A DNA stretch of 53,684 nt. Origin: a virus. The notes below the pieces were generated by a model that was given only the letters and a program-made list of their open reading frames with translations, searched no databases and was not told the DNA's origin. The first letter of the stretch is position 1. Each line of letters opens with the position of its first letter. The position numbers and the translations under genes were made by a program. The stretch is from positions 1 through 53,684 of IMG/VR virus record IMGVR_UViG_3300042304_001615; one strand, given 5' to 3'. Below are positions 15,542 through 23,688 of this stretch, one piece after another.

Positions 15542-16225
15542 ATGAAGATATTAGGACCCAAAGAACTTGGAACAGGAATTTTAATAGAATACGACGCAGG
15601 ACACGTATCTCCAGAAGAGAATAAAAAAATTATACAGGAAATGAAGGGTGTGGACTTCTCTGAAGATCTAATCCTTTATGCTGTTTTACAAAAATTCGAT
15701 ACTCCAAATAAGAACGGAAGGATATATCCTGAAATGTTACTTAAGAGAGAAAACGAAAAATATCAATCACTAATTAAAAAGGGTGGAGCATTAAATGAAT
15801 TAAATCACCCTTCATCTTCACTAATCGATTTAGATCGAGTATCACATTCAATTTTAGAAACTTGGTGGGACGGTAGAATCCTTATGGGTAAAATCAAGTT
15901 ATTCACTTCTCCTGGATGGAAGAAGATGGGTATCGTTTCAACCAAAGGAGATCAAGCTGCGATGTTATTAATGAACGGGGCAACTTTAGGTATCTCTTCA
16001 CGTGGTGTAGGATCACTTAAACAAGTTAAAGGAGAAAACATCGTACAAGATGATTTCGAATTAGTTTGTTTTGATTTAGTATCATCACCATCAACTCCCG
16101 GTGCTTATATTTTTAAAGACCCATCAGAAAGAGACCAATATCAAGAAGCGGAAATTAAGAAACCAACACTTGACAGTAGAATGTCTAAACTTATGGGCAA
16201 TTTAGATACATTTCTATCTAAATAA
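15542..16225 (+). CDS. Prohead core protease (gp21-like)
   Basis: Serine protease that matures the prohead by cleaving scaffold, capsid and internal proteins, in T4 after (I/L)xE. The 227 residues show KFDTPNKNGRIYP near 51-63, ELNHPSS with His89, and LGISSRGVG with Ser152/Ser153 as the nucleophile region, matching the His/Ser pattern of T4 gp21 (212 residues). The stretch VCFDLVSSPSTPGA lies where the family has its conserved Asp. It sits between the portal and the scaffold genes, as in T4. Confidence 0.88.
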   Translation: MKILGPKELGTGILIEYDAGHVSPEENKKIIQEMKGVDFSEDLILYAVLQKFDTPNKNGRIYPEMLLKRENEKYQSLIKKGGALNELNHPSSSLIDLDRVSHSILETWWDGRILMGKIKLFTSPGWKKMGIVSTKGDQAAMLLMNGATLGISSRGVGSLKQVKGENIVQDDFELVCFDLVSSPSTPGAYIFKDPSERDQYQEAEIKKPTLDSRMSKLMGNLDTFLSK

Positions 16226-16257
16226 TAAACTTTTTAGGGGCAGGAACATTAAAAAAC

Positions 16258-16277
16258 ACGATTTTTTAATAAATCGT
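16258..16277 (+). promoter_or_regulatory. Hairpin abutting the scaffold/capsid late promoter
   Basis: ACGATTT and AAATCGT form a perfect 7-bp inverted repeat around TTTAAT, ending 2 nt before the TATTTATA motif at 16280. No T run follows, so it is more likely an operator or processing site than a terminator. Confidence 0.4.
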
Positions 16278-16279
16278 AG

Positions 16280-16287
16280 TATTTATA
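16280..16287 (+). promoter_or_regulatory. Late promoter motif TATTTATA of scaffold and capsid genes
   Basis: Exact TATTTATA, 27 nt before the scaffold ATG. No separate motif precedes the capsid gene, so both are probably transcribed from here. Confidence 0.55.
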
Positions 16288-16314
16288 AGGTAATAAAAAC
16301 AATTAATTTTCACA

Positions 16315-17613
16315 ATGAGCGAAAAATCAATTTTAGAACAAGCGTTACTTCAAGTACAAAATCTTGAAGAGGCCGTAAAGCAAAATGCAAAAGGTATACT
16401 TGCTTCAACAATGAAGGAAGAACTTAAAGATTTGCTAAAAGAATCATTGGAAGAAGAGGAAGAAACAACAACTGATGAAGAAGTTGCTAAACCTGAAGAA
16501 GAGGCAGAACAAGATGTAACAGCTGACGACGAAGACACAGATGATGAATCTGAAGAAGACGTTGATACAGATGTTGATACAGATACAGACCTCGATAACT
16601 TAGACTCAACAGATGACGTTGATTCGGATGTTGACACTGATGTTGACATGGATGACATGGGTACCGATATGGGTACTGATATGGAATCTATGAGTGACGA
16701 AGGTTCAATGGATGATGAAGACGTTATGGATATGACAGGTGCTTCAGACGATGAAGTTCTTAAAGTATTCAAGGCTATGAAACCAGAAGATGGTATTGTA
16801 GTTAAAAAAGACGGTAACAATGTCGAATTCGGTGACGGAGAAAATGAATACATTATCAAATTAGATAGTGAAGATTCTGATCTTGATACTGGAATGGACA
16901 TGGGAGCTGACTTAGATACAGATGTTGATTCTGACGTTGATTCCGACGTTGATATGAGTGGAATGGATACAGACGTTGATTCTGATTTAGAATCTGATGT
17001 TGATACAGAAACCGATATGGAAGATGTTGATGCTGAAGACGAATTAGAAGCTGACGAAGAAACTATCTATGAAATCGAATTAGACGAGGAAGACGAGGTT
17101 GAAGAACCTAAAAAAGTTGAAGCTACAGAAGCTGCACGTACAAAATCAAACCCTCATGGAAACAAGAACGGTATGAAAAGAGCTGGTTTACCATCTAAAA
17201 AAATGTACAAAGCGGGTTCAGGTATCAACGAACAAGTTGAAACATTGAAAAAACAAAATGCTGAATATAAAAAGGCGTTAGTATTATTCAAGGATAAACT
17301 AAATGAAGTTGCAGTATTCAATGCAAACTTAGCTTACGCTACACGTTTGTTTACTGAACATTCAACTACAAAACAAGAGAAATTGAATATATTAAAGAGA
17401 TTTGATACAGTTTCTACTATGAATGAAGCTAAGTCTTTATTCTCAACAATCAAAACTGAATTAGGTTCAAAAACTACGGTTACCGAATCAGTTGCGAAAA
17501 AAATCTCTAACACTCCATCAACATCTTCTTCTACAGAGGTATTATCTGAGTCAAAAGCTTATGAAAATCCTCAATTCAGTAGAATTAAAGAAATGATGAG
17601 AAAAATAAAATAA
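16315..17613 (+). CDS. Prohead scaffold (gp22-like), highly acidic
   Basis: A 432-residue protein placed between the protease and capsid genes, where T4 has scaffold gp22. The first 40 residues are helical. Residues about 40-260 are dominated by Asp/Glu repeats of the type DTDVDSDVD, interrupted by a small folded segment near 145-185 (VFKAMKPEDGIVVKKDGNN). The C-terminal 150 residues are helical and basic, with a likely coiled coil (NEQVETLKKQNAEYKKALVL). EVLSESKAYENPQ near the end contains LSE/S, a possible protease site. It is much longer and more acidic than gp22 (269). The scaffold role is inferred from position and composition. Confidence 0.75.
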   Translation: MSEKSILEQALLQVQNLEEAVKQNAKGILASTMKEELKDLLKESLEEEEETTTDEEVAKPEEEAEQDVTADDEDTDDESEEDVDTDVDTDTDLDNLDSTDDVDSDVDTDVDMDDMGTDMGTDMESMSDEGSMDDEDVMDMTGASDDEVLKVFKAMKPEDGIVVKKDGNNVEFGDGENEYIIKLDSEDSDLDTGMDMGADLDTDVDSDVDSDVDMSGMDTDVDSDLESDVDTETDMEDVDAEDELEADEETIYEIELDEEDEVEEPKKVEATEAARTKSNPHGNKNGMKRAGLPSKKMYKAGSGINEQVETLKKQNAEYKKALVLFKDKLNEVAVFNANLAYATRLFTEHSTTKQEKLNILKRFDTVSTMNEAKSLFSTIKTELGSKTTVTESVAKKISNTPSTSSSTEVLSESKAYENPQFSRIKEMMRKIK

Positions 17614-17635
17614 AAAATTAAAACCAATATTAAAA

Positions 17636-19393
17636 ATGGGAGCATTATTAGAAAGCGGTATGGTTGGTAACATAGGTCTTAAGCACCTTAGAGTTATCAA
17701 AGAAGATACCATTAAAAAATGGGACGAATTAGGATTCTTAGAGGGTCTTGGTGGTCACCAAAAAGATAACATCGCGCAATTGTATGAAAACCAAGCGTCT
17801 TACTTAATCAACGAAGCAGCAGTAGCTGATGCGTCTGGTTCTTTCGAGACTGTAGTTTTCCCTATCATTCGTCGTGTATTCTCTAAATTATTAGCTAACG
17901 ACATCGTGTCTGTACAAGCTATGAACTTACCAATCGGTAAATTGTTCTTCTTCGTACCTAAAATCCAAGAGAGAACTGACGCTAACGGTCATTACTCTCC
18001 TTACGGTATGCCAGGTAACTCTGACGCTGCAACAGCAGGTTATAATACAGGTGCTAAGAATCTTTACGATCGTTTCTACGAAGCTAATGACGACTTAGAA
18101 CAAGGTCTTTTTGATTATTCAAAAGGTGCTTATTCTGTTAGCGCATTAACTGTAAATGGTTTCACAACTTTCTCTAACGGTGAAGTTACTACAAGTACAT
18201 CTGCTATTAATACCGGTACAACTAAATCTTATGTAATTTTAGAATTAGAAGGATTTGAATCTGCAGGTGCAGGTAAATTGAAAGGACCAGACGGTAATGA
18301 AATGGATTCTGAAGAATTCTTAGCTTCATTACAAGTTTTCACTTCAGATGCTAACTTATTAGCTTTCTTAGGTGCAACTACAGGTACTTCATTACCAATC
18401 AATATCGTTACTCAAAAGTACGGTAAAGGTATTGTAGAATACGGTGCTAAAACAACTAACGCAACACAAAATTTCTACGATATTTGTGATACTGACGGTA
18501 AAATCTATGTACAAGTAGATTTACAAAAATACGACCCAACTTCGGGTTTTTCTGATTACGAAGTAACAGGTTCAACTTTAGCAAGAACAGAATTCAACGC
18601 TTCTTATCGCAAGTACGATACTTTGGAGTTTGAAGATCAAATTGGTGAAGTATCTTTTGATTTAGAATCAGTAACAGTTTCTGTAACTGAAAGAAAATTA
18701 AGAGCTAGCTGGTCTCCAGAATTAGCACAAGATGTTAGTGCGTTCCACAACATCGACGCTGAAGCTGAATTGACAGCTTTATTATCAGAGCAAATCGCTG
18801 CTGAGGTTGACCGTGAAATCTTACGTGACTTACGTAAAGGTGCAGCATGGAAAGCTAAATGGGATTACAATGGATGGAAATACGGTGGATCTGGAAACTC
18901 AACTTTACAAGGTTACACTCAAAAAGATTGGAACCAAACTTTGGTTACAAAAATCAACCAAATTTCTGCTCAAATCCACAAAACTACGTTAAGAGGTGGT
19001 GCTAACTGGATCGTTGTTTCTTCAGAAGTTTCTGCAGTATTCGATGATTTAGAGTATTTCCACGTTTCTAACGCAGAACCAGAACAAGATCAATATAACA
19101 TGGGTATCGAGAAAATCGGTACAGTAGGTGGTCGTTACCAAGTGTATCGTGATCCTTACTTCCCAGCTAACAAAATCTTGATCGGTCATAAAGGAAAATC
19201 ATTGTTAGATGCAGGTTATGTATACGCACCATATGTGCCATTACAATTAACTCCTACAATGTACAATCCATTCAACATGACTCCAATCAAAGGTATCATG
19301 ACACGTTACGCAAAGAAAATGGTGAACAACCGTTACTTCGGTGTAATCGATGTACAAGGTATCCAAGTGTTTGGTTTAGATACATTAAGATAA
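17636..19393 (+). CDS. Major capsid protein (gp23-like)
   Basis: HK97-fold shell protein. The 585 residues open with a helical prodomain, and ASYLINEAAVAD contains INE/A at Glu60-Ala61, the expected gp21-type maturation cleavage (T4 gp23 is cut after Glu65). The following VVFPIIRRVFSKLLANDIVSVQAM and the LPIGKLFFF segment match the T4 gp23 N-arm and E-loop start. The C-terminal part includes GGANWIVVSSEVSA and VYAPYVPLQLTPTMYNPF. It is about 60 residues longer than gp23, probably from an enlarged insertion domain near 180-330. A strong terminator follows. Confidence 0.93.
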   Translation: MGALLESGMVGNIGLKHLRVIKEDTIKKWDELGFLEGLGGHQKDNIAQLYENQASYLINEAAVADASGSFETVVFPIIRRVFSKLLANDIVSVQAMNLPIGKLFFFVPKIQERTDANGHYSPYGMPGNSDAATAGYNTGAKNLYDRFYEANDDLEQGLFDYSKGAYSVSALTVNGFTTFSNGEVTTSTSAINTGTTKSYVILELEGFESAGAGKLKGPDGNEMDSEEFLASLQVFTSDANLLAFLGATTGTSLPINIVTQKYGKGIVEYGAKTTNATQNFYDICDTDGKIYVQVDLQKYDPTSGFSDYEVTGSTLARTEFNASYRKYDTLEFEDQIGEVSFDLESVTVSVTERKLRASWSPELAQDVSAFHNIDAEAELTALLSEQIAAEVDREILRDLRKGAAWKAKWDYNGWKYGGSGNSTLQGYTQKDWNQTLVTKINQISAQIHKTTLRGGANWIVVSSEVSAVFDDLEYFHVSNAEPEQDQYNMGIEKIGTVGGRYQVYRDPYFPANKILIGHKGKSLLDAGYVYAPYVPLQLTPTMYNPFNMTPIKGIMTRYAKKMVNNRYFGVIDVQGIQVFGLDTLR

Positions 19394-19412
19394 TCTTAAT
19401 AGGAATATCACG

Positions 19413-19446
19413 AAAAACCCTCGAGAAATCGGGGGTTTTTTATTTT
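19413..19446 (+). terminator. Strong intrinsic terminator after the capsid gene
   Basis: AAAAACCCTCGA and TCGGGGGTTTTT form a 12-bp stem with a GAAA tetraloop, followed by further T residues. Confidence 0.9.
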
Positions 19447-19476
19447 TGGTATATTCTAAAAAATATAGTATATTTG
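19446..19476 (+). promoter_or_regulatory. Host-type promoter of the 98-aa gene
   Basis: TTG (19446-19448), a 20-bp spacer and TATATTTG (19469-19476) match the Bacteroidota consensus exactly. The ATG follows after only 4 nt (TGTT), so the mRNA is probably leaderless. Confidence 0.8.
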
Positions 19477-19480
19477 TGTT

Positions 19481-19777
19481 ATGGAATACGAAAATCTACG
19501 ATTAGACGTCTTAACCAAACTCATAGATGAGAGGGGGATTACGTGTAAAATTAAAAAAGAAGTGATGATTGAACACCTCAAAATGGACGATGAGGGAAAA
19601 TATGTGCGTGAAACAACCTACGAAAAGTGGCAAGGTCGTTTATTAGTGGGAATAGACCTTAAAAACGGTCTTCATTTAATACAGATGGGTAAGTTAGTGG
19701 AAAAGAAAGAGGCGTCCTATAAAGGTCTCTATGCGTCCGATAGGGTATACTTTATATCTAATCAAAAATTAATTTAA
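19481..19777 (+). CDS. Small protein with SAP-like N-terminus, probably early
   Basis: A 98-residue protein of unknown function. Residues 5-37 (LRLDVLTKLIDERGITCKIKK and following) resemble a SAP or HeH helix-extension-helix motif, which in other proteins binds nucleic acid; the rest is a small beta-rich domain. It is a self-contained unit, with a strong terminator upstream, its own host-type promoter, and a convergent neighbour whose stop abuts its own. Early host-directed expression would fit a takeover role, but this is inferred. Confidence 0.6.
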   Translation: MEYENLRLDVLTKLIDERGITCKIKKEVMIEHLKMDDEGKYVRETTYEKWQGRLLVGIDLKNGLHLIQMGKLVEKKEASYKGLYASDRVYFISNQKLI

Positions 19778-20530
19778 TTACCAAGTTCTACAAGCCCAAT
19801 ATCTTGGTTTCCAACGAGGACCTGGATTATCACAATTCATACGTGCTCTAAATGATTTACGTCTTGCAGGGTTATTTTTCTTAATAACCATTCGTTTACC
19901 TTTAGCGGATTTACCACCAAAACCAAAGTTTACTTTAACGACTTTACCTTTATCGTTCTTAACATAAACTTTTGATTTCTTTACGTCCCCTTGCATGATT
20001 TTACCAAGTTGAACTTTACGTCCTTGATACTCAGCCTCATTTAAAAGACCTAAGTCGTATTCAAATTTAGTATTTTCTATTGATCCAAACTCATCCTCAT
20101 ATATCAATACAGGAGTTTCTTCGTTGTATTCAAATAGTCTTTCGAATTGATCTTCAGATATTTGAATTATTGTTCTCTTTTCCATATTCTCATCAAATTT
20201 AGTCATTGTTGGTTTATTACCCTTACCCACTTTAGGGTCTTTCTTTTCTGCTCTTCTTTTTTGTGAAGTCATTGCTTTCTTTTCTTTTTTATCATATGAA
20301 GAGGCAACTTTTGGAGTTTCTTTAGACACTTTTTTAGAAGGTCTACATTTAGGATACGATTTACCATCAGCATCTTTTCTACCACAAGGTGGGTGTTTAC
20401 CATCTACCTTTTTACTAACATCTACCCACTTCTCTTTAAACCACCTTGTAAGATCTTCTTTTAAAACCTCACCTGATTTAAGACATTCGTTTATATATTC
20501 TTTATCTTCCTTTGAAACAATAATTTTCAT
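19778..20530 (-). CDS. DUF5872-like basic protein with candidate cleavage sites
   Basis: A 250-residue protein in modules. Residues 1-20 start MKIIVSKEDKEYINECL. Residues 26-75 carry LTRWFKEKWVDVSKK and CGRKDADGKSYPKCRPSKK, the DUF5872-type motif. Residues 119-136 repeat the leader pattern (TIIQISEDQFERLFEYNE). After LLNEAEYQG (Glu165-Ala166, a perfect (I/L)xE/A site) comes an 85-residue very basic domain ending FRARMNCDNPGPRWKPRYW plus ACRTW. This looks like a preproprotein cut by the prohead protease to release a DNA-binding peptide. It is the last gene of a minus-strand operon starting at 22227. Confidence 0.6.
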   Translation of the reverse strand: MKIIVSKEDKEYINECLKSGEVLKEDLTRWFKEKWVDVSKKVDGKHPPCGRKDADGKSYPKCRPSKKVSKETPKVASSYDKKEKKAMTSQKRRAEKKDPKVGKGNKPTMTKFDENMEKRTIIQISEDQFERLFEYNEETPVLIYEDEFGSIENTKFEYDLGLLNEAEYQGRKVQLGKIMQGDVKKSKVYVKNDKGKVVKVNFGFGGKSAKGKRMVIKKNNPARRKSFRARMNCDNPGPRWKPRYWACRTW

Positions 20531-20531
20531 G

Positions 20532-20810
20532 TTATATAATTTTATTTACCTCATTAACAAATTTATGACACTTATCGGACACCTTACCCTTATCGTGGTC
20601 TGTAATTGATAACTTTACATTATCATAATGAACCGTCATATCGGGGTGATGATTTTGTTTGTTGGCAATTTTCATCACCTCATTAGCAAATGACATAACT
20701 TCCTTATAATCTTTAAAATAAAATGTTTTAATTAATTTACCGTTTGTTTCCACCCAATCATTACTATTCATAATTTTATTTTTTTGGTCTTCGGTTATTA
20801 TTATTCTCAT
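20532..20810 (-). CDS. Pterin-4a-carbinolamine dehydratase (PCD/DCoH family)
   Basis: Dehydrates 4a-hydroxytetrahydrobiopterin, recycling pterin cofactor used by aromatic amino-acid hydroxylases. The 92 residues match the family closely in length and order: SNDWVETNGKLIKTFYFKDY, then the signature NHHPDM with His54-His55, then VKLSITDHDKG with His72, supplying the three active-site His. The leader MRIIITEDQ resembles leaders of neighbouring putative virion proteins. It lies 1 nt from each neighbour in an operon with a flavodoxin-fold reductase. No pterin-dependent hydroxylase is seen in the window, so its substrate source would be the host or another phage gene. Confidence 0.82.
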   Translation of the reverse strand: MRIIITEDQKNKIMNSNDWVETNGKLIKTFYFKDYKEVMSFANEVMKIANKQNHHPDMTVHYDNVKLSITDHDKGKVSDKCHKFVNEVNKII

Positions 20811-20811
20811 A

Positions 20812-21573
20812 TTATAATTTAGTGTCTTTTATGAATTTATCATGAGAATCTTTATATGATTTTTGACTTTCGTCGTTAATATCTTTAGTATACTGCCAAT
20901 TCCAATATATATCATCGTTTGGTTTGAATCCATAAAATGAATGAACTTGTTTTTGTAGATCAACAACGTTACTTCCATTCCAATTATGTCCCGTACAAAT
21001 ATATCCAGATTCAATATCTTTTACTATGTTTGATTCATTTTGTGTTGTATGTCTATTTTCAATCCAATTAAGTCTTTCAATTAGATTTTGATAATACATA
21101 TTTGTCTGTCCCCACCTTATTGAACTAAAAAATATAACCGCGTCCGATTCAAATAGTTCTTTAGATATTTTCCAAAGTTCATCTGATTTGTTGTTTATAC
21201 TTGCCCAACATCTATGATGACCTGAAGGATTTTTGTCCTTGTCTTCAAGTTTAGATTTTAATACTCCACATGAATCTCCGTCTTTTCTTGATACGTTACC
21301 TTCACAAGGAAATATCTTAAGTTCAGGTACATCTATTAAAACGGATTTGTCACCTAATTCTTCGTTAAGATACATCGCAATCATTTTAGATTTTGGTATA
21401 TCAATATCATTTTCGTCCCAATTGTGTCTATTAGAACAACTTAATAGTAAAACTTTTTTCTTCTTTTTAAGAACATCTAATGTCTTCTTTAAAGACTTCC
21501 AAGCATCAGATTGTACCATCTCCTCAGAAATCATCATTTGTTTAATTCTTTGTATGTTCTCTTCTAAATTCAT
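20812..21573 (-). CDS. Flavodoxin-fold NAD(P)H/FMN reductase-like protein
   Basis: A 253-residue protein with a flavodoxin-like fold: strand KKVLLLSCSNRHN near 38-50, and DAVIFFSSIRWGQTNMYYQ followed by NLIERLNWIE, the typical FMN-reductase segment that binds the flavin and leads into the dimer helix. Cys residues at about 91, 103 and 123 are unusual. About 37 residues precede the fold, starting MNLEENIQRIKQMMISEE, a helical leader similar to peptides at the ends of two other genes here (35684 and 36869 operons) and containing ISE. The enzyme may reduce flavin or quinone; coupling to the neighbouring pterin enzyme is possible but unproven. Confidence 0.65.
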   Translation of the reverse strand: MNLEENIQRIKQMMISEEMVQSDAWKSLKKTLDVLKKKKKVLLLSCSNRHNWDENDIDIPKSKMIAMYLNEELGDKSVLIDVPELKIFPCEGNVSRKDGDSCGVLKSKLEDKDKNPSGHHRCWASINNKSDELWKISKELFESDAVIFFSSIRWGQTNMYYQNLIERLNWIENRHTTQNESNIVKDIESGYICTGHNWNGSNVVDLQKQVHSFYGFKPNDDIYWNWQYTKDINDESQKSYKDSHDKFIKDTKL

Positions 21574-22227
21574 CTATTTACATTTTCTCCAACCACCACC
21601 TTTTGCTTTATAATCTTTCGCCGCGAATCCATTTGCATATGCTGAAGGATAGACGTCAAATTTAGATTTAGCTTTAGCCTTTGATGCTGCCCACTTCGCA
21701 GGGTCTGTTGGACAGTTCTTACTTTCGTCTATTTCACCGTATGACTCATTTTTAGGTTCAACACCCTTTTTCTTCATATTGATTGCAATTGCAGCTTGTT
21801 GTGCAGGACTACTTGCTTCACTTACAGGTACACAATTCGGTACCATTTTTCCACCTTTTTTCTTACTACCAACTTGTTTATACCCATCCCAACATTTTTC
21901 GTCAAGTTGTCCTTCTTCGTTCATACTAAACTGATCCATATCGGCAGTAACATCTTGTTTATCTTTACTTTTAGTTTCATTCATAAAGAAATCAAAAACT
22001 TGATCCATATTGTTCTTAGCTTCAGATACATGATCGTCCGCCCAATCGTGACCGTTTTTAATAATTTGATCTAACTCTTGTGGATCCATTTTCATCAACA
22101 TCTCACATTGTCTATGTATTTGTTGTAAATTACTGAAAAACATATAGTTTTCGGTTGATTGATTTTCCTTTATAATCTTAGCAATATATTTTCTAAGATC
22201 GTTTTCTTTTAGTTTAATTACTTTCAT
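21574..22227 (-). CDS. Modular Cys-containing putative virion protein, 217 aa
   Basis: No assigned function. The leader MKVIKLKENDLRKYIAKII ending in KE/N is an amphipathic helix. A helical acidic region (30-110) ends in LDE (108-110), followed by the motif CWDGYKQVGSKKKGGKMVPN and CVPVSE/A. After EIDE/S (165-169) comes a C-terminal module with KSKFDVYPSAYANGFAAKDY (187-206) and a terminal GGGWRKCK. The modules are separated by (I/L/V)xE sites, suggesting processing in the prohead. It is the first gene of the operon and has a late promoter 4 nt from its ATG. Confidence 0.55.
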   Translation of the reverse strand: MKVIKLKENDLRKYIAKIIKENQSTENYMFFSNLQQIHRQCEMLMKMDPQELDQIIKNGHDWADDHVSEAKNNMDQVFDFFMNETKSKDKQDVTADMDQFSMNEEGQLDEKCWDGYKQVGSKKKGGKMVPNCVPVSEASSPAQQAAIAINMKKKGVEPKNESYGEIDESKNCPTDPAKWAASKAKAKSKFDVYPSAYANGFAAKDYKAKGGGWRKCK

Positions 22228-22231
22228 AATA

Positions 22232-22239
22232 TATAAATA
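22232..22239 (-). promoter_or_regulatory. Late promoter motif TATTTATA (minus)
   Basis: Exact TATTTATA in the sense direction, 4 nt (TATT) before the ATG at 22227, within a 15-bp intergenic gap. Confidence 0.6.
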
Positions 22240-22242
22240 GTT

Positions 22243-23664
22243 TTATTTTTCTGAGACAATCTCAAATTTAATATGTTCATTATAGAATATTTCTTCAGTG
22301 TGAGTTTTAGCTTTAATTTCAATAAAATATTCTCTTGGGATATAAACTGAAGTGTCAAAATGAAACGAATTTTCATTAGTTTTATCTAACAATGTCCAAT
22401 CATGTACATTTACATTTGTAGTACCTTCCTTAATAAACATTCTAAAATAAACCTCATCAAACAAGTTGGCTTTTTGAATATCTATAGATTTAATGGTTAC
22501 AACTACTTTTCTCAATTCACCTCTTACAATCTTTTCGTTTTGTTTTATACCAAAGTATTGTATTTTATATCTTTGTAATTCCGTTTGATTTTCCCCAATT
22601 GTATATTGTGAGGTAAATGGTTTAGGAACAAATTTTTGTTTCACATCATCAATTTCAACCCCGTCAATCGAAAGGTTTGTCCACTGATCGTAAAAGAATT
22701 TTTTACCGTCACACAAATCACCATCAATACCTAATTTTACTTTATAAACACCTTTTTTAACTCTAGAAACCTCTTGTTGATTACCTAAACCATCAATAAC
22801 GTTGTTATTTGAATCTAAAACATTAACTATCGGCATAGTGTCTAAATTATAAAAATTAGAACCTTTAGTAACATAAAGATATAAGTAATTATAAACACCC
22901 GCAGCAAAGTTTGTTCTATTATCGTTAATTCTATCATTTACAAATGTCTCGACGTAAGGTTCAAAAAATGTTTGTGTATATTTTGTAAAGAACGAAACTG
23001 ACTTATCATATTCAGGTGTGAGATCTTGATAAGGTAAAGAAAACGCCAATCCAAATCCCTTAATTTGACTTAATTTAGTACCGAAATTTAATACCTCATT
23101 TCTTAATTTTTGATTAATATAAGTTGTTAAATCAAAATCAATATTTTCATTTCCATTATCAAAATGTATTGTCCCTATCACAGTTGGGTTTTCAGCATAA
23201 ATTCCTGATGTTGACCAAGCGTCTAAAGTCGTTCTACTGTACCAATTTGATGGGTTTTGATCAAAAATTGTACTATCGTCTGTAGTATCTGAGGGAGCAT
23301 TCACATAGTCAAAACCAACACCCTCATCCCATTCTTCGGTAATTTCAAATAATATTAGATCAAAAGAGGTCGCTCTTTGTCTACCAGTACTTCTACCCTG
23401 ACCTTTAAACCCCTCATCACCAAATATACAATTTGTTAGGTGTAATGTATGTGATACAGTATTACCACTAACACCAATATCTGTAAGAGTCAATTCTCCA
23501 TTACTTAATTTTCCAATTAAATCTGTGAAATCAACCTTAAATATAAATTTAGAAAAAGTGCTATTACCGTAATAAATCTCCGTGGTTGGATTTTTAGCGG
23601 TATTTGTGGTTGAACCCTTTATAATTGTGTTATTCTTCTCAAAATAGGAACGTATATATGACAT
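22243..23664 (-). CDS. Putative baseplate or fibre structural protein, 473 aa
   Basis: A beta-rich protein with no catalytic motif. The N-terminal region (FSKFIFKVDFTDLIGKL, then HTLHLTNC and later TFFEPYVETF) resembles DNRLRE-type or jelly-roll stalk domains that assemble on fibres. The C-terminal part looks like two Ig-like domains. It has its own late promoter and is adjacent to the baseplate OB-fold gene. A tail or baseplate component is the best guess. Confidence 0.5.
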   Translation of the reverse strand: MSYIRSYFEKNNTIIKGSTTNTAKNPTTEIYYGNSTFSKFIFKVDFTDLIGKLSNGELTLTDIGVSGNTVSHTLHLTNCIFGDEGFKGQGRSTGRQRATSFDLILFEITEEWDEGVGFDYVNAPSDTTDDSTIFDQNPSNWYSRTTLDAWSTSGIYAENPTVIGTIHFDNGNENIDFDLTTYINQKLRNEVLNFGTKLSQIKGFGLAFSLPYQDLTPEYDKSVSFFTKYTQTFFEPYVETFVNDRINDNRTNFAAGVYNYLYLYVTKGSNFYNLDTMPIVNVLDSNNNVIDGLGNQQEVSRVKKGVYKVKLGIDGDLCDGKKFFYDQWTNLSIDGVEIDDVKQKFVPKPFTSQYTIGENQTELQRYKIQYFGIKQNEKIVRGELRKVVVTIKSIDIQKANLFDEVYFRMFIKEGTTNVNVHDWTLLDKTNENSFHFDTSVYIPREYFIEIKAKTHTEEIFYNEHIKFEIVSEK

Positions 23665-23675
23665 CTCTTTTTTAT

Positions 23676-23683
23676 TATAAATA
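23676..23683 (-). promoter_or_regulatory. Late promoter motif TATTTATA (minus)
   Basis: Exact TATTTATA in the sense direction, 11 nt before the ATG at 23664, in the 24-bp gap after the baseplate gene. Confidence 0.55.
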
Positions 23684-23688
23684 TCAAA

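Noticed and set aside
16350-16901. 183-codon Ser-rich open frame antisense to the scaffold gene
   Set aside because: It is the complement of Asp/Glu repeats and has no promoter or homology-like motif.
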